Source of the DNA: Nocardia farcinica
GTDB lineage: Bacteria; Actinomycetota; Actinomycetes; Mycobacteriales; Mycobacteriaceae
Direction: 5' to 3'
Assembly: GCF_001182745.1 (NCBI RefSeq)
Contig: NZ_LN868938.1
Span: forward strand, 3,534,001 to 3,598,000
DNA: 64,000 bases
Shown here: piece after piece, positions 17,201 to 43,512 of the stretch
Layout: the number at the start of each line of letters is the position of its first letter
Numbering within the stretch: position 1 is the stretch's first letter
Made by a program: the position numbers and the translations under genes
Notes under the pieces: generated by a model
Seen by the model: the letters and a program-made list of their open reading frames with translations, nothing else
What the model was told of the DNA's origin: nothing
Databases searched by the model: none

Positions 17201-20200
17201 GCTCACCGGCGGTGCCGCCCGCCTCGGCGGCCAGCGGGTCGGCGACGAACCGTTCGGCGGTGGCCGCCGCGCGGCCGTGGTATCCGCGGGCCAGCTGCAC
17301 CCCCGCGAGGTACAGCTCGCCCGGGACGCCGACCGGCACCGGCCGCAGCATCGCGTCGAGCACGTAGACCCGGCTGTTCCATTCCGGCGTGCCGATCGGC
17401 ACGCTCGCGGTGTCGGCGTCGGTGACCTCGTGCGCGGTGATCGACACCGCGGCCTCGGTGGGCCCGTACAGGTTGTACAGCGTCGCGCCGCCCGCCCGGA
17501 TCCGGGCGGCGAGCGCGGGTGGCAGTGTCTCGCCGATGGCCAGCACCTGCCGCACGGTGGCGGGCAGCGTGCCGCCCGCCTCGGTGGTCAGCGCGTCGAG
17601 CTGGGCGGGTACCGCGTGCAGGGTGGTGACGCCGGTGTCGCGGATCAGGGCGTTCAGATAGGACGGGTCGCGGTGGCCGTCGGCGTCGGCGACGATGAGC
17701 CTGCCACCGCCGACGGCGGCCGACCAGAACTCCCAGACCGACAGGTCGAAGGTGGCGGCGGTGTCGAGCAACACGACGGTGTCCCGGTCCAGGCCGAATT
17801 CCGCGGCCTCCCAGAGCAATTGATTGACGATCGCGGCGTGCGTCACGGCCACGCCCTTGGGCACGCCGGTCGAGCCGGAGGTGAAGATCACGTAGGCGGT
17901 GTTGGCGGCGACCAGCATCCCGTTGCGCTCGGACGGCGCGATCGAGGCGGTCGAGATCGCCGACAGGTCCAGGGTGTCCACCGACACGGTGAGTGCCACG
18001 CCGGTGTCGAACGCGTCGCGGGTCGTGGTGAGCACGCAGACCGGCGCGGCGGTGCGCAGGATGTGTTCGACCCGGTCGAGCGGCTGATCGGGATCGATGG
18101 GCACATAGGCCGCACCGGCTTTGGCGACGGCGTACATCGACACGACCAGGTCGACGCCGCGGCGCATGGCCAGCGCCACCCGGTCCTCCGGGCGCACGCC
18201 GCGCCGGATCAGGTGCCTGGCCAGGCGGTTGACCCGCTGGTCGAGGTCGGCGTAGCTGAGCCGGACGGTGCGGCCGCGCTCGTCGGCGAGCAGGGCGGGG
18301 GCGTCGGGGTCGCGGGCGACGGTGTCGTCGAGCAGCGACGCGAGGGTGGCGCGCGGGTCGATCCAGTGCTCGGTCTCGTTCCAGTCGCGCAGGATGGTCG
18401 CGCGCTCGGCGGGGGCGAGCACGTCGATCGCGGCGACGCGGGCCGCGGGGTCGGCCAGGACGGAATCGACGACACGCACGAACCGCTGGGCGATGGCGCG
18501 GACCGTGGCCTCGTCGAACAGGTCGGTGGCGTAGCTGAATTCGGTGACGATCTCGGCGGGCGCGCCGTCGGCGTCGTAGCGGTCGGTGACGGTGAGTTGC
18601 AGGTCGGTCTTGGCCAGGTGGGTGTCGAACTCCAACGGCCGCACCCGCAGTCCGGGCAGCTCGAAGGTGGTCTCGCGCAGGTTCTGGAACGACAGGCCCA
18701 CCTGGAACAGCGGGTTGCGGGCGGTCGAGCGAGCCGGGTTGAGCACCTCCACCAGCCGCTCGAAGGGCACGTCGGCGTGGTCGAAGGCGGCCAGGTCGCC
18801 CTCGCGGACCTCGGCGAGCAGATCGGTGAACGAGTCGCCGGGGCGCACCTGCGTGCGGAAGACGACGGTGTTGACGAACATGCCGATCAGGTCGTCGAGT
18901 TCGCGTTCGCCCCGCCCGGCCAGCGGGGTGCCGACCGCGATGTCACCGGTGCCCGACAGCTTGGCCAGCAGCACCGCGAACGCGGCGTGCACGACCATGA
19001 ACAGCGAGGCCCGGTGTTCGCGGGCCAGTGCCTGCAGTGCGGCGTGCCGGTCGGCGTCGAGCACCTCGCGCACCACCGCGCCGCGGAAGGACTGCACCGG
19101 CGGGCGCGGCCGGTCGGTGGGTAGTTCCAGCTGGTCGGGCAGCCCGGCCAGCCGCGCGCGCCAGTAGGCGATCTGGGTGGCGGCGAGCGAAGCCGGGTCG
19201 TCCTCGCTGCCCAGCACCGCGGCGTGCCAGAGCGCGTAGTCGGCGTACTGGATCGGCAGCGGCGTCCAGCGCGGCGCGGTGCCGTGCAGGCGGGCGGTGT
19301 AGGCGACCATCACGTCGCGGGCCAGCGGGGCCATCGAGGCGCCGTCGGCGCTGACGTGGTGCACCACGAACGCGAGCACGTGCTCGTCCGGGGCCGGGCG
19401 CAGCAGCGCGACGTGGAACGGTATCTCGCGGGTCACGTCGAAGGTGCGGCGCGCGAGGTCCACCACGGTGTCGAGCAGCGCGTCCTCGGGCACCTCGACC
19501 GGGGTGAGCGCGGCGGCCTCGGCGGACACCGGATGGATGAGCTGGCGGGGTTCCTCGTCGCCACCGGGGTAGGTGGTGCGCAGCACTTCGTGGCGTTCGA
19601 GCACGTCGGCCACGGCGCGGGCCAGGGCGGCCACGTCCAGCTCACCCGACATCCGCACGGCCATCGCGATGTTGTCGACGGCGGAGGCGGCGGTGTCGAA
19701 CTGGTTGAGGAACCAGTAGCGGCGCTGGGCGGGCGAGAGCGGTATGCGCTCCGGGCGCGGCCCGGCGACCAGCGGCGGCCGCGCCGGGACGGGGGCGGCG
19801 GCTTCGACCCGGGCGGCGAGCCCGGCGACGGTCGGCGCGTCGAACAGTTCCCGCACCTCGATCCGGGTGCCGAGGGTGGCCGAGAGCCGGGCCACCACCT
19901 GGGTGGCGATCAGCGAGTTGCCGCCGAGGGCGAAGAAGTCGTCGTCGGCGCCGATCGGTTCGGCGCTGCCCAGCGCCTCGGCGAACAGCGAGGCGACCAG
20001 TTCCGCCACTCGCCCGCGGGGCGCGCGGAACTCGCCGGTGCGCAGCACGGGCGCGGGCAGGGCCTTCCGATCCAGTTTGCCCGCCGGCGTGAGCGGGAGG
20101 GTGTCGAGCACGGTGACCGAGGTGGGCACCATGTGCCGGGGCAGGGCGAGCGCGGCGGCGGCCAACAGGTCGTCCGGGTCGACGTGCGCGCCGGGCACGG

Positions 20201-23200
20201 GATGCACATAGGAGGCCAATACGGTGGCGCCGCTGTCGAGTTCGTGCCCGACGGTGACCGCGAAATCGACGTCGGCGTGCGCGCTCAGCACCGCGTCGAT
20301 CTCACCGAGCTCGATCCGGAAGCCGCGGATCTTCACCTGGAAGTCGTTGCGGCCCAGGTATTCCAGGTCGCCGGAGACGGTGCGGCGCACCAGGTCGCCG
20401 GTGCGGTACATGCGGCTGCCGTCGGCGGCGAGCGGATCGGCGACGAAACGGTCTGCGGTGAGCGCGGGCCGGTGCAGGTAGCCGCGGGCCAGGGCGGCGC
20501 CCGCGACGTAGAGTTCGCCGGTCACCCCGGCGGGCACCGGCCGCAGCCGCCGGTCGAGCACGTAGGCGGCCAGCCCGCGGATGGGCGCGCCGATCGTGAT
20601 GGGCCGGTCGGGGGTCATGGGGTCGGTGACCGAGGTCATGATGGTCGCCTCGGTCGGGCCGTAGGCGTTGAAGAACAGCAGTGTGCCCGCGTCGACGGGG
20701 GCCGCCCAGCGCCGCAGCAGCTCCGGCGGGCAGGCCTCGCCCGCGGTGATCAAGACCCGCAGCGCGTCCTGGCCCGCGGGGTCGAGTCCGGCGAGCGCGG
20801 CCGGGGTGATGACGGCGTGGGTGACCTGTTCGCGGTGCAGCACCTCGGCCAGGTCGCCCCCGCCGAACACACTGGGCGCGACCGCGATCAGGGTCGCCGC
20901 GCCACCGACGGCCAGCAGCAGCTCGAACACCGAGGCGTCGAAGGACGGCGAGGCGAAGTGCAGCACCCGCGCGTGCGGGGTCACCCGGAACCGTTCGCGC
21001 TGTTCCGCCACGAGCGCGGCGAGCCCGGCGTGGGTCACGGTGACGCCCTTGGGTGTTCCGGTGGAGCCGGAGGTGTAGATGACATAGGCCGGGTGGGCGG
21101 GCCGCAGCGGGCGCGCCCGGTCGGCGTCGGTGAGCGGCCGGGCGGAGAAGCGGGCCAGCCGGGCGACGAAGGCGATGTCGTCGAGCAGCAGCCAGCGCAC
21201 GTCGCCGGGCAGTGCCGCGACCTCGTCACACACGGTCAGGCCGAGCACGGCGCCGGAGTCGGCGAGCATGTGCGCGATCCGCTCGGCCGGGTAGGCGGGG
21301 TCGACGGGCAGGAACGCGGCGCCGCTCTTGGCGACCGCCCAGACGGCGAGCACCGATTCCACCGAGCGCGGCGCGGCCACGGCGACCACGTCCTCGGGGC
21401 CGACACCGCGGTCGACGAGTTCGCGGGCCAGCAGGGTCGAGCGGGCATCGAGTTCGGCGTAGTCGAGCGCGCCGAGCCGCTCCACGGCGTCGGTGAACAC
21501 CACGGCGCTGCCCCGCGGTGCGGCCGCGACGGCGTCGGCCAGCAGCTGCGGCAGGGTGCGGTCGGCGCGGACCGGGATGTCGGCGGGCCGCAGGTGCCGC
21601 AGGTCCAGGTCGTCGAGCAGGTCGATGTCGCCGATCGGTTGTTCGGGGTCGGCGGCCACGGCGGCGGCTAGCTGGGCGAACCGGCGGGCGAAGCCCTGCA
21701 CGGTGAGGGTGTCGAAGATGTCGGTGGCGTAGGTGAACACACCGGCCAGCTCGGCGGGCTCGCCGTCGGCGGTCTGCCCGGCCTCGACGTGCAGCAGCAG
21801 GTCGAATTTGGCCGCCAGCGGGCCGGAGTCCATCGCGGTGACGGTGAGCCCGGGCAGTTCGAGCACCGGCTGGGTGAGGCTCTGGAAGCCGAGCACCACC
21901 TGGAACAACGGGTTCGCGGCGCCGACCCGGCCGGGGGCGACGGCCTCCACGACCCGCTCGAAGGGCAGGTCGGCGTGGGCGAAGGCGGCCAGGTCGGTTT
22001 CCCGGGCGGCGGTGAGGAGGTCGGTGAAACGCGCGTCGGGGTCGACCTCGGTGCGCAGGGTCAGGGTGTTGACGAACATGCCGACCAGGTCGTCGAGCGC
22101 GCGTTCGCCGCGGCCCGCCACCGGGGTGCCGACGGCGATGTCGGATTCGCCGCCGAGCCGGGCCAGCAGCGCGGCGAGCAGGGCGTGCACGACCATGAAC
22201 AGCGAGGCGTGGTGGGCACGGGCCAGTTCGGCCAGTGCGGCGTGGATCTCGGCGGGCAGCGCGAACCGGACCGAGGCGCCGCGGGTGCCGGTGCTCGCGG
22301 TCCTGATCCGGTCCTGGGGCAGGATCGGGCCGGGGCGCAGGCTCGCCAGGCGGTCGCGCCAGTAGGCGAGTTGCCGGGCCGCGGGCGAGTCGGGGTCGTC
22401 CTCCTCCCCCAGTACCGCGCGCTGCCACAGCGCGTAGTCGGCGTACTGCACCGGCAGCGGCGCCCAGGCCGGTTCCTGTCCCTGGGATCGGGCCAGGTAG
22501 GCGGTCATCAGGTCGCGGGCCAGCGGGCCGAGCGAGGCGCCGTCGGCGCTGATGTGGTGGGCGACGAGCACCAGCAGGTGCTTGTCGGGGACGCCGCCGT
22601 TGAGCAGGGCGATGCGCACCGGGACCGCCTCGGTCACATCGAATCCCGAGGCGATGAGGTCGAGAACCCGGCCCATGATGTCGGCGGGCCGCTCGAGGCG
22701 CAGACCGCCGGGCAGCACCTCGTCGACGGCGAGGATCTCCTGGTAGGGCAGGTCGTCGGAGCCGATCGGGAAGCGGGTGCGCAGTGCCTCGTGCCGGTCG
22801 AGCACGTCGTCCACGGCGGCACGCAGCGCGTCGACGTCGAGGTCGCCGGCGATCTGCAGGGCGAAGGGAATGTTGTAGGTGGCCGAGGCCGGGTCCATCC
22901 GGTTGAGCACCCACATGCGCTGCTGGGCCAGCGACAGCGGCACCCGCTCCGGACGCGGGCGCGCCACCAGCGGTATCCGGGTCCCCGCGGCCGAGCCGGG
23001 CACGATCCGCGCGGCCAGCGCGCCGACGGTCGGCGCCTCGAACAGCTCGCGCACCTCGAGACCCACCTCGAGCGCCTCGTTGACACGGGCGATCACCCGG
23101 GTGGCCAGCAGCGAGTTGCCGCCGAGCGCGAAGAAGTCGTCGTCGAGGCCCACCTCGGCCCGGCCGAGCAGCTCGCCGAAGACCGCGGCCACGGTCTGCT

Positions 23201-26200
23201 CGATGGGGGTGGCGGGGGCGCGGAAGTCGTGCGCGCCGACGAAGACGGGGGCGGGGAGGGCCTTGCGGTCCAACTTGCCCGACGCATTCGTCGGGAACGC
23301 ATCCAACACCACAATCGCCGCAGGCACCATGTACCCCGGCAACACCGCCGACAACCCAGCCCGCACCGCAGCCACATCCACCGACGCATCCGACCCCGCC
23401 ACCACATAACCCACCAGCTGATCACCGGCATGCGGATCCGAACGCACCACCACCACCGACTGAGCAACACCCGGCTGCGCCAACAACGCCGCCTCGATCT
23501 CACCCAACTCGATCCGCAGACCACGCAACTTCACCTGGAAGTCCGTACGCCCCAAATACTCCAACTCACCGGACTTCGTCCACGCCACCAAATCACCAGT
23601 GCGATACAACCGCGAACCCACACCACCGAACGGATTCGCCACAAACCGATCCGCCGTCAAATCCGGCCGACCCAAATACCCCAACGCCAGCTGATCACCA
23701 GCCAGATACAACTCACCCGCAACACCCGGCGCCACCGGATGCCACCGCGCATCCAACACGAACACCCGCGTGTTCCACACCGGACGACCGATCGGCACCG
23801 ACACCACATCCGCAGCCGTCACCTCGTGATAAGTGACATCCACCGCAGCCTCGGTCGGACCATACAAATTATGCAACCGCGCACCGGTCAACTCACACAA
23901 CCGCCGCGCCGTCGCCGCAGGCAACGCCTCACCCGACGCGAACACCTGCCGCAACCGCGGCAGTGCCGTGTGGGCGTCGGATCCGTGCTCGGCCAGCGCC
24001 GCCACGAACACCGCCAGCATCGAGGGCACGAAATGCACGACCGTGACATCGAATTCGGCCATCACGCGCGCCAGGTACGCCGGATCGCGGTGTCCGTCCG
24101 GGGCGGCCAGCACCAGTCGCGCGCCGGTCTGCAACGGCCACAGGAACTCCCACACCGACACGTCGAAGGTCGCCGGGGTCTTCTGCAACACCGCGTCCTC
24201 GGCACCGATCGGGTACTGCGCCTGCATCCACAGCAGCCGGTTCACGATCGCGGCATGACCGACTGCCACACCCTTGGGCTGTCCGGTCGAACCGGAGGTG
24301 AAGATCACGTAGGCGATGTCGGCGGGCGTGATCGGCCGGGGTCGTTCCACGTCGGCGACCGGACCGTCGGGGACGCCGTCGAGGTCGAGTGCGTCGATCG
24401 CGATCGTGGGCGCGACGGCGCTGCTGTGCACGGCGTCGGCGCGGGTGGTGAGCACCAGGGCCGGTGCGGCGGTGCGCAGGATGTGCTCGGTGCGCTCGGC
24501 GGGCTGATCGGGATCGAGCGGCACATAGCCCGCGCCCGCCTCCAGCACCGCGTACAGGGCGACCACCAGGTCGACCGAGCGCCGCATGCCCAGCGCGACA
24601 AGGGTTCCCGGTCCGACACCGGAGAGCAGCAGGGCCCGGGTGAGCCGGTGCACCCGCGCCGCGAACTCGGCGTAGGTCAGCTCGATGCCCTCGGCCACCA
24701 GGGCGACAGCTTCGGGATCGCGTGCCACCCGCGCCTCGAACAGGTCGACGAGCGTGCGGGCCGGCACCGGATGCCCGGTGGCGTTCCAGTCCGCGAGCAC
24801 CCGGTCGCGTTCCCCGTCGACGAGCAGGTCGAGATCACCGACGACCTGCCGGGTGTCCGACACCATCGCGGCCAGCACCCGCCGGAACCGCTCGGCGAAC
24901 GCGCGCACCGTCGCCTCGTCGAACAGGTCGGTGGCATAGGTGATCTCGGCGGCGAGCCCCGCGGGGACGCCGTGCCGGTCGGTGGCCTCCGCCAGGGTGA
25001 GGTGCAGGTCGAACTTGGCCAGCGGGAGCGTGGCGTCGACGCCGGTCGCGGTCAGACCCGGCAGGTCGAGGCCGCCCAGGCGCAGGTTCTGGAAGGTGAG
25101 CATGACCTGGAACAGCGGATGGTGCGCGGCCGAGCGCGGCGGGTCGAGCAGTTCCACGAGCCGCTCGAACGGCAGTTCGGCGTGTTCGAAGGCCGCCGCG
25201 TCGACCGCCCTGGTCCGGGTGAGCAGCTCGTCGAAGGTGGCGGCGCCGTCGATGTCGGTGCGCAGCACCAGTGTGTTGACGAACATGCCGACCAGGTCGT
25301 CGAGGGCGGGCTCGCCGCGCCCGGCGACCGGGGTGCCCACCGCGATGTCGGTGCGCCCGGACAGCCGCGCCAGCAGCACGGCCAGCGCCACGTGCGCGAC
25401 CATGAACAGCGTCGCGTTGTGCCTGCGTGCCAGCTCGGCCAGGGTGGCGTGGGTGTCGGCGTCGATGTCGAAGGTCACCGTGGCGCCGCGATACGAGGCG
25501 GTCTGCGGGCGCGGCCGATCGGTGGGCAGCGCGAGCAGTTCGGGAAGATCGGCCAGCCGCTGCCGCCAGTAGGCGACCTGGCGGGCCAGCACGGAGTCCG
25601 GATCGTCTTCGCCGCCGAGCACCTCGCGCTGCCACAGCGCGTAATCGGCGTACTGCACGGGCAGCGGTGCGAGTTCGGGGGTCTTGCCCTCGACCCGGGC
25701 GGCGTAGGCGGTCATCAGGTCCCGGGTCAGCGGCCGCATGGAGAAGCCGTCGCCCGCGATGTGGTGCACCACGCACACCAGCACGTATTCGCGGTCGTCG
25801 ATCGCCAGCAGTCGCAGCCGGACCGGCGGCGCGACGGTCACGTCGAAGCCCTCGGTCACCGCGGCCGCGATCCGATCGGCCACGCTGTCCTCGGTCACCG
25901 AGATCAGCGACAGCTCGGGCAGGGCGCGCGGGTCGTCGATGGGCAGCACCACCTGCACGCCCGCACCGTCGACCTCCGGATAGACGGTGCGCAGCACCTC
26001 GTGCCGCTCGACCACGTCGGCGATCGCGGCGCGCAGCGCGGGTACGTCCAGCGTGCCCGACAACCGCACCGCCACCGGAATGTTGTTGACCCCGCTGCCC
26101 GGATCGAACCGGTTGAGGAACCACATCCGCTGCTGGGCATACGACAGCGGCACCCGCGCCGGGCGCGGCATCGGCCGTAACGGCGGGCGCGCGGGGGCGT

Positions 26201-28022
26201 CCATGCTCTCGATGAGCGCGGCCAGCCCGGCCACGGTCGACTTCTCGAACATCACCCGCACCGGCACCGCCAGCCCGACGGCGCTGCCGATCCGCGCGAC
26301 GGCCTGGGTGGCCAGCAGCGAGTTGCCGCCGAGCTCGAAGAAGTCGTCGTCGGCGCCGATCCGCTCCTCCGGTCCGGCGTCGGGGCGCAGCAGCGCGGCG
26401 AAGACGTCGGCGATGATCTGCTCGAGCGGCGTGGCCGGCGGGCGATAGGCCTTGACGGCGAATTGCGGCGCGGGCAGCGCGTCCCGGTCCAGCTTGCCCA
26501 CCGCGTTCAGCGGCAGCTCGTCGAGCACCACGATCGCGGCCGGAACCATGTAGGACGGCAACGATTTCCGGACGAACTCGAGCACCTCGGCGGTGTCCAC
26601 GGCCGAGCCCGCCCGCGACAGCACATAGGACACCAGCGCGGGCGCACCCGAGGGCAGGGTGCGGCCGACGGTCGCGGCGAAATCGATGTCCGGGTGGGCG
26701 ATCAGCGCGGTGTCGATCTCGCCGAGTTCGATCCGCAGCCCGCGGATCTTCACCTGGAAATCGGTGCGGCCCACGTACTCGAACGTGCCGTCTTCGTGGC
26801 GGCGCACCAGGTCGCCGGTGCGGTAGAGCCGGTTGCCGTCGCCGTCGAACGGGTCGGCCACGAACCGGGCGGCGGTCAGGCCCGGCCGCGCGTGATAGCC
26901 GTGCGCCAGCGACGGACCGGCCAGATACAGCTCACCGACCACGCCGGGCGGCACCGGCCGCAGCCGGGAGTCGAGCACGTAGGCGCCGACACCGGGCAGG
27001 GCCCCGCCGAGGGTGACCTCCTCGTCCGGGTGCAGCGGCGCCGAGGCGGTGACGATGACGGTGGTCTCGGTCGGCCCGTAGACGTTGTGGATGGTGCGGC
27101 CCGGCCGGTCCCAGCGGCTCACCAGGTCGGGGTTGAGCTTCTCGCCGCCGACGATGAGCGTGTGCACCGAGGCCAGCCCGAACGGGTCGACCGATTCCAG
27201 CGCCGCGGGCGTCATCAACAGGTGGGTGACCCCTTCGCGGCGGATCAGCTCGGCCAACTCCCGCCCGCCGTAGACCTCCGGCGGCGTGACCACCAGCGTG
27301 GCGCCCTGCGGGAAGGTGAACAGCATTTCCATCAGGGAGAAGTCGAAACTCGGCGAACTCAGGTGGGTCACCTTGTCGCCGATCCCGATGCCCAGTTGCG
27401 CGCCCACCCCGGCGACCGCGGACAGACCGCCGTGCGGCACCACCACGCCCTTGGGCAGGCCGGTGGAGCCGGAGGTGTAGATGACCCAGGCCGGATGCTG
27501 CGGGGTGAGCGTGCGCACCCGGTCGGCGTAGGAGATCGGGTGGCCGGGGTGCGCGGCGATGCGCTCGGCGCGCACCGGGTCGTCCAGCTCGATCCAGTAG
27601 GCGCTGGTGCCGAGCACCGCGCGGTGGCGGGCGGTGGTGAGGCCGTATTCGACGCCGGAATCGCGCAGGATGTGGGCGATCCGGTCGGGCGGGTACGTCG
27701 GGTCGATCGGGACATAGGTGGCGCCGGTCTTGGCGATCGCCCACAGCGCAAGCACCGAGCCGATGGAGCGGGAGATGCCCATGGCGACCATGTCGCCGGG
27801 ACCGATTCCCCGCCCGATCAGTTCGCGGGCCACCCGGGAGGAGGCCTCGTCGAGTTCCCGGTAGGTGAGTTCGACCCGGTCGTCGGGATCACCGGTCGGG
27901 TCGAAGCACACGGCGATCGCGTCCGCCGCCGATTCCACCGCCGCGGTCAGCAATTGCGCGAGCAGCGGTGTTCCCGATCGGCGGCGGCGGCCTTCACGGC
28001 TGGAACGTCGGGCAGTGTCCAT
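11283..28022 (-). CDS. Five-module NRPS: A-T-C-A-T-C-A-T-C-A-T-E(degenerate)-C-A-T-TE
   Basis: This 5,579-residue synthetase has five modules. Approximate domains: A1 15-520, T1 Ser 565, C2 615-1060, A2 1070-1570, T2 Ser 1637, C3 1685-2125, A3 2140-2650, T3 Ser 2702, C4 2750-3195, A4 3200-3715, T4 Ser 3773, E-like 3815-4255, C5 4260-4710, A5 4715-5195, T5 Ser 5249, TE 5310-5579 (GWSLGG Ser near 5388). All four C domains keep HHxxxDG (HHIAGDG, HHISADG, HHVSADG, HHILLDG). T4 has GGDSI, the form usual before an epimerase, but the E-like domain reads NGLVLDD where HHxxxDG belongs. Specificity codes by hand alignment to GrsA: A1 DFMLIGVVIK, A2 DVWHFSLVDK (a serine-type code), A3 DAFVIAAIMK, A4 DLWHLILVSK, A5 DIWHFAWVVK. 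There is no N-terminal C domain. The ATG at 28022 has GAGGTG upstream; an upstream ATG adds only unlike sequence. Confidence 0.95.
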   Translation of the reverse strand: MDTARRSSREGRRRRSGTPLLAQLLTAAVESAADAIAVCFDPTGDPDDRVELTYRELDEASSRVARELIGRGIGPGDMVAMGISRSIGSVLALWAIAKTGATYVPIDPTYPPDRIAHILRDSGVEYGLTTARHRAVLGTSAYWIELDDPVRAERIAAHPGHPISYADRVRTLTPQHPAWVIYTSGSTGLPKGVVVPHGGLSAVAGVGAQLGIGIGDKVTHLSSPSFDFSLMEMLFTFPQGATLVVTPPEVYGGRELAELIRREGVTHLLMTPAALESVDPFGLASVHTLIVGGEKLNPDLVSRWDRPGRTIHNVYGPTETTVIVTASAPLHPDEEVTLGGALPGVGAYVLDSRLRPVPPGVVGELYLAGPSLAHGYHARPGLTAARFVADPFDGDGNRLYRTGDLVRRHEDGTFEYVGRTDFQVKIRGLRIELGEIDTALIAHPDIDFAATVGRTLPSGAPALVSYVLSRAGSAVDTAEVLEFVRKSLPSYMVPAAIVVLDELPLNAVGKLDRDALPAPQFAVKAYRPPATPLEQIIADVFAALLRPDAGPEERIGADDDFFELGGNSLLATQAVARIGSAVGLAVPVRVMFEKSTVAGLAALIESMDAPARPPLRPMPRPARVPLSYAQQRMWFLNRFDPGSGVNNIPVAVRLSGTLDVPALRAAIADVVERHEVLRTVYPEVDGAGVQVVLPIDDPRALPELSLISVTEDSVADRIAAAVTEGFDVTVAPPVRLRLLAIDDREYVLVCVVHHIAGDGFSMRPLTRDLMTAYAARVEGKTPELAPLPVQYADYALWQREVLGGEDDPDSVLARQVAYWRQRLADLPELLALPTDRPRPQTASYRGATVTFDIDADTHATLAELARRHNATLFMVAHVALAVLLARLSGRTDIAVGTPVAGRGEPALDDLVGMFVNTLVLRTDIDGAATFDELLTRTRAVDAAAFEHAELPFERLVELLDPPRSAAHHPLFQVMLTFQNLRLGGLDLPGLTATGVDATLPLAKFDLHLTLAEATDRHGVPAGLAAEITYATDLFDEATVRAFAERFRRVLAAMVSDTRQVVGDLDLLVDGERDRVLADWNATGHPVPARTLVDLFEARVARDPEAVALVAEGIELTYAEFAARVHRLTRALLLSGVGPGTLVALGMRRSVDLVVALYAVLEAGAGYVPLDPDQPAERTEHILRTAAPALVLTTRADAVHSSAVAPTIAIDALDLDGVPDGPVADVERPRPITPADIAYVIFTSGSTGQPKGVAVGHAAIVNRLLWMQAQYPIGAEDAVLQKTPATFDVSVWEFLWPLQTGARLVLAAPDGHRDPAYLARVMAEFDVTVVHFVPSMLAVFVAALAEHGSDAHTALPRLRQVFASGEALPAATARRLCELTGARLHNLYGPTEAAVDVTYHEVTAADVVSVPIGRPVWNTRVFVLDARWHPVAPGVAGELYLAGDQLALGYLGRPDLTADRFVANPFGGVGSRLYRTGDLVAWTKSGELEYLGRTDFQVKLRGLRIELGEIEAALLAQPGVAQSVVVVRSDPHAGDQLVGYVVAGSDASVDVAAVRAGLSAVLPGYMVPAAIVVLDAFPTNASGKLDRKALPAPVFVGAHDFRAPATPIEQTVAAVFGELLGRAEVGLDDDFFALGGNSLLATRVIARVNEALEVGLEVRELFEAPTVGALAARIVPGSAAGTRIPLVARPRPERVPLSLAQQRMWVLNRMDPASATYNIPFALQIAGDLDVDALRAAVDDVLDRHEALRTRFPIGSDDLPYQEILAVDEVLPGGLRLERPADIMGRVLDLIASGFDVTEAVPVRIALLNGGVPDKHLLVLVAHHISADGASLGPLARDLMTAYLARSQGQEPAWAPLPVQYADYALWQRAVLGEEDDPDSPAARQLAYWRDRLASLRPGPILPQDRIRTASTGTRGASVRFALPAEIHAALAELARAHHASLFMVVHALLAALLARLGGESDIAVGTPVAGRGERALDDLVGMFVNTLTLRTEVDPDARFTDLLTAARETDLAAFAHADLPFERVVEAVAPGRVGAANPLFQVVLGFQSLTQPVLELPGLTVTAMDSGPLAAKFDLLLHVEAGQTADGEPAELAGVFTYATDIFDTLTVQGFARRFAQLAAAVAADPEQPIGDIDLLDDLDLRHLRPADIPVRADRTLPQLLADAVAAAPRGSAVVFTDAVERLGALDYAELDARSTLLARELVDRGVGPEDVVAVAAPRSVESVLAVWAVAKSGAAFLPVDPAYPAERIAHMLADSGAVLGLTVCDEVAALPGDVRWLLLDDIAFVARLARFSARPLTDADRARPLRPAHPAYVIYTSGSTGTPKGVTVTHAGLAALVAEQRERFRVTPHARVLHFASPSFDASVFELLLAVGGAATLIAVAPSVFGGGDLAEVLHREQVTHAVITPAALAGLDPAGQDALRVLITAGEACPPELLRRWAAPVDAGTLLFFNAYGPTEATIMTSVTDPMTPDRPITIGAPIRGLAAYVLDRRLRPVPAGVTGELYVAGAALARGYLHRPALTADRFVADPLAADGSRMYRTGDLVRRTVSGDLEYLGRNDFQVKIRGFRIELGEIDAVLSAHADVDFAVTVGHELDSGATVLASYVHPVPGAHVDPDDLLAAAALALPRHMVPTSVTVLDTLPLTPAGKLDRKALPAPVLRTGEFRAPRGRVAELVASLFAEALGSAEPIGADDDFFALGGNSLIATQVVARLSATLGTRIEVRELFDAPTVAGLAARVEAAAPVPARPPLVAGPRPERIPLSPAQRRYWFLNQFDTAASAVDNIAMAVRMSGELDVAALARAVADVLERHEVLRTTYPGGDEEPRQLIHPVSAEAAALTPVEVPEDALLDTVVDLARRTFDVTREIPFHVALLRPAPDEHVLAFVVHHVSADGASMAPLARDVMVAYTARLHGTAPRWTPLPIQYADYALWHAAVLGSEDDPASLAATQIAYWRARLAGLPDQLELPTDRPRPPVQSFRGAVVREVLDADRHAALQALAREHRASLFMVVHAAFAVLLAKLSGTGDIAVGTPLAGRGERELDDLIGMFVNTVVFRTQVRPGDSFTDLLAEVREGDLAAFDHADVPFERLVEVLNPARSTARNPLFQVGLSFQNLRETTFELPGLRVRPLEFDTHLAKTDLQLTVTDRYDADGAPAEIVTEFSYATDLFDEATVRAIAQRFVRVVDSVLADPAARVAAIDVLAPAERATILRDWNETEHWIDPRATLASLLDDTVARDPDAPALLADERGRTVRLSYADLDQRVNRLARHLIRRGVRPEDRVALAMRRGVDLVVSMYAVAKAGAAYVPIDPDQPLDRVEHILRTAAPVCVLTTTRDAFDTGVALTVSVDTLDLSAISTASIAPSERNGMLVAANTAYVIFTSGSTGVPKGVAVTHAAIVNQLLWEAAEFGLDRDTVVLLDTAATFDLSVWEFWSAAVGGGRLIVADADGHRDPSYLNALIRDTGVTTLHAVPAQLDALTTEAGGTLPATVRQVLAIGETLPPALAARIRAGGATLYNLYGPTEAAVSITAHEVTDADTASVPIGTPEWNSRVYVLDAMLRPVPVGVPGELYLAGVQLARGYHGRAAATAERFVADPLAAEAGGTAGERMYRTGDLVVRTADGELEYLGRTDFQVKVRGFRIELGDIDAALAAQPGVAQAVTIGREQPGRAPMLVSYVVAADGARPEQATLLAGLRSRLPEYMVPAAIVVLDALPLTAVGKVDRAALPAPRPTATAHRDPATPAERVVAEVVGEVLGRETVGADDDFFAIGGDSIAAIQVVARARARGVTFTPRQVFELRTVAELAVAGAPQPAPVAAGTGELPLTPAAARLLAARPDGVEVRAVVLDLPTGHPPVREAIDTVLDRNPMLWARLRPAADGRPPAFVLPEAPSPTDQPYFRLLDTSADTVPLDDVVAAAAAALDPEAGRNIRFVHLGPDDRAQLVVVANGLVLDDHSWRVIVDQLGAAWSRRRYAAAVTGTGLAGLLRELAARAADPAVHAELGWWRAMGADSGRIPPGADLSVRSRVSLTMTPEGAAAVATTAQAYHAGIDEVLLTALALALRTAADEPVVRTAGTVVRLGADARDSDHTDAVGAFTTDYPLALRLGELDPADALVGGPAAGTALGRVKELRRAVPGEGVGYGLLRYLDPGIELPGPGLIRLRYRDLRPARVHTDAPADDLLIDLLVEATDAGLLARFDFAAAVFTADQVRAFAEHWVRALGGLAEHGTRPGSGGHTPSDFPLVRLSQADLDRFTQTVPALADVWPMTAMQSGMLFHALLADASIDAYMIQFVLDLDGAVDPGRLRAAAQAVLDRHANLRVAFADTADGSTVQVVPDRVQAPWRQIALDHLDPEVIPVEAERIENAELAQHFDPAVAPLLRFSLLRTAPERYHLVVTSHHILLDGWSVPLLMRELLTVYALGPQSRHLPKVRPYRDYLVWLAAQDRDAAIAAWRAALDGVTEPTLLAQRPTHEISAGIGEAGFAMSTAQTEALTHLAARVGVTVNTVVQAAWALLVGRSTDRDDVVFGATVSGRPADIDGVETMVGLFLNAVPVRVRLAPTRTLESLLRTVQDEQAALLEHHHLGLAEIQEAVGLESLFDSLVVFESYPVDHEGLRRVSEIDGMTVSGVHVTDGTHYPVTVIVALGDQLRVQVKYLRDLFDPEAARTLAARLSALIGKFVAVPHARVGEVDALLADERAALFARNATVVPELLDEATLLTLFDAQVARTPRATALRYRDTTISYAELDRRSRVLAGELAARGVGPEKLVAVAMRRSIDLVVAVYAVLRAGGAYVPVDPDHPEERNEYVLTGAAPVCVLTRTADGFTTRTGVPVVAVDTLERAARPYRGVAVAPDDLAYVIYTSGSTGRPKGVAITHRQMANQFRWAQLTHPHDRGDVVLHKTPITFDISTWELFWPLQTGASVVIAEPDGHRDPGYLARVVAEHRVTTVHFVPSMLDAFLADVRPGRRTSLRRVFAAGEVLATETAAMFAERLPGVDLLNWYGPAEATVVTEERASADADGAGVPIGTPVANTRVHVLDRQLRPVPDGAAGELYVAGVQLARGYHRAPGLTAERFVARNGGERMYRTGDLVRWRTGADGRAVLEYLGRTDFQVKLRGQRIELGEIEAVLLAHPAVRHAAASVVSAAAGERLVAYVVAEEGVVADPRALLAHARAALPPYMVPAAVVALPELPLNASGKLDRLALPVPELPVRPYRAPATDTERLLATVFADVLEIDRVGADDDFFELGGNSLAATRVVARLRQDADLDTRVQWFFSDSTVAALARRIDEAQAYGVDYDAGTADALGPLLPIRGEGTLPPLFCLYPMAGLSWGYAGLLPYVEQGRPVLGLQSPALSEPDYLPESLGEMAARCLAEIRSVQPYGPYHLLGWSLGGILAHAVAVALQEAGEQVALLALLDSHHDIAAADFRVALRGALAEIGIQADNLLGDSPAPALGEDELLALHAAIPPELSTLTPERLGRVYRSAVRSAELIGEHRPGVFRGRVDYFSARILGANLVRGIDPENSAAKWRPFVDGEVADHPVHAAHDEMTAPHALAQIGPVLAARLAAGGAGLPAGAGRA

Positions 28023-28198
28023 ACGCGCCTGTTCACCTCTCGGGTCGAGCAACCACACCCGTGCACCGCGTGCTGCGGACTTCCACGGCGATCCCGGGCA
28101 CGCAACAATAACTGCCCGCGATGCTCTGCACATCGGTCGGACAGCGCGCATCATTGCAGCCGCGGTCCCGGTAGGCTACTCCGATCACAAACCGGACA

Positions 28199-37270
<9,072 letters not shown>

Positions 37271-37410
37271 GCGCCCGCTCCGACGCTCACGACGCGCTGC
37301 GAGGTCGTCTGCCACATACCCAACCGATCAACCATCCGGAACTTCCTACCACTTCTGCCGAGCGTGCACCGCCCGTCGGAGACACGGCCTGCGGTGCGTC
37401 GCCATCTACC

Positions 37411-37428
37411 CTGTCACGTCATGGACAG
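37411..37428. promoter_or_regulatory. Inverted repeat upstream of the three-module NRPS gene
   Basis: CTGTCACGTCATGGACAG has 5-bp arms CTGTC/GACAG around an 8-bp centre. It sits about 140 bp before the 37270 start and after the hairpin that follows the previous gene, where a separate promoter and operator would be expected. No clear -35/-10 pair was identified. Confidence 0.25.
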
Positions 37429-37451
37429 CGGTGCGTGAGCAGGTCAGCGCC

Positions 37452-37483
37452 CGCTCGGGCCAAGCAGTTGCTTGGCCCGAGCG
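37452..37483 (-). terminator. Strong hairpin between the two- and three-module NRPS genes
   Basis: A perfect 14-bp stem (37452-37465 with 37470-37483, arm CGCTCGGGCCAAGC) with a 4-base loop AGTT lies 39 bases after the stop of the 37523-43354 gene. No T-run follows. It probably ends or attenuates transcription, dividing what otherwise looks like one operon. Confidence 0.7.
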
Positions 37484-37522
37484 AGTTCACCCACAGCTCA
37501 TCGGTAGGACACGCGTCCGGTG

Positions 37523-43350
<5,828 letters not shown>

Positions 43351-43354
<4 letters not shown>

Positions 43355-43407
43355 CGGGTGGCCCCCGCCAGGAGGTAGCTCCGGTCGCGTGTCGAAAGCT
43401 GGTACAT
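43351..43407 (-). CDS. 18-residue leader ORF overlapping the two-module NRPS start
   Basis: [18 protein letters not shown] is encoded from an ATG at 43407 with AGGAG eight bases upstream, the best-placed ribosome site between the 50841 and 37523 genes. Its TGA overlaps the GTG start of the NRPS by 4 bp (GTGA), the same coupling style as the exporter operon. It could load ribosomes onto the weakly initiated giant gene or act as a regulatory leader. It has no run of a single amino acid typical of classic attenuators. Alternatively it is the remnant of an earlier N-terminus, cut off by a frameshift. Existence of the ORF is seen; its role is inference. Confidence 0.5.
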
Positions 43408-43512
43408 CACACTCACTCCTGTCGGGCAACGGCTGCACTACACAGGCGCGATCAGGGGCTGCCTGACCACGTGCGATCTTTCGTTTTCGAGAATGCCGCG
43501 ACCGGGCTCACT

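Noticed and set aside
12513..26180. Very long plus-strand open frames opposite the NRPS genes
   Set aside because: They are antisense shadows caused by high GC at third positions; they encode His/Gly/Arg/Gln-rich strings with no domains, while the minus strand shows continuous NRPS motifs.
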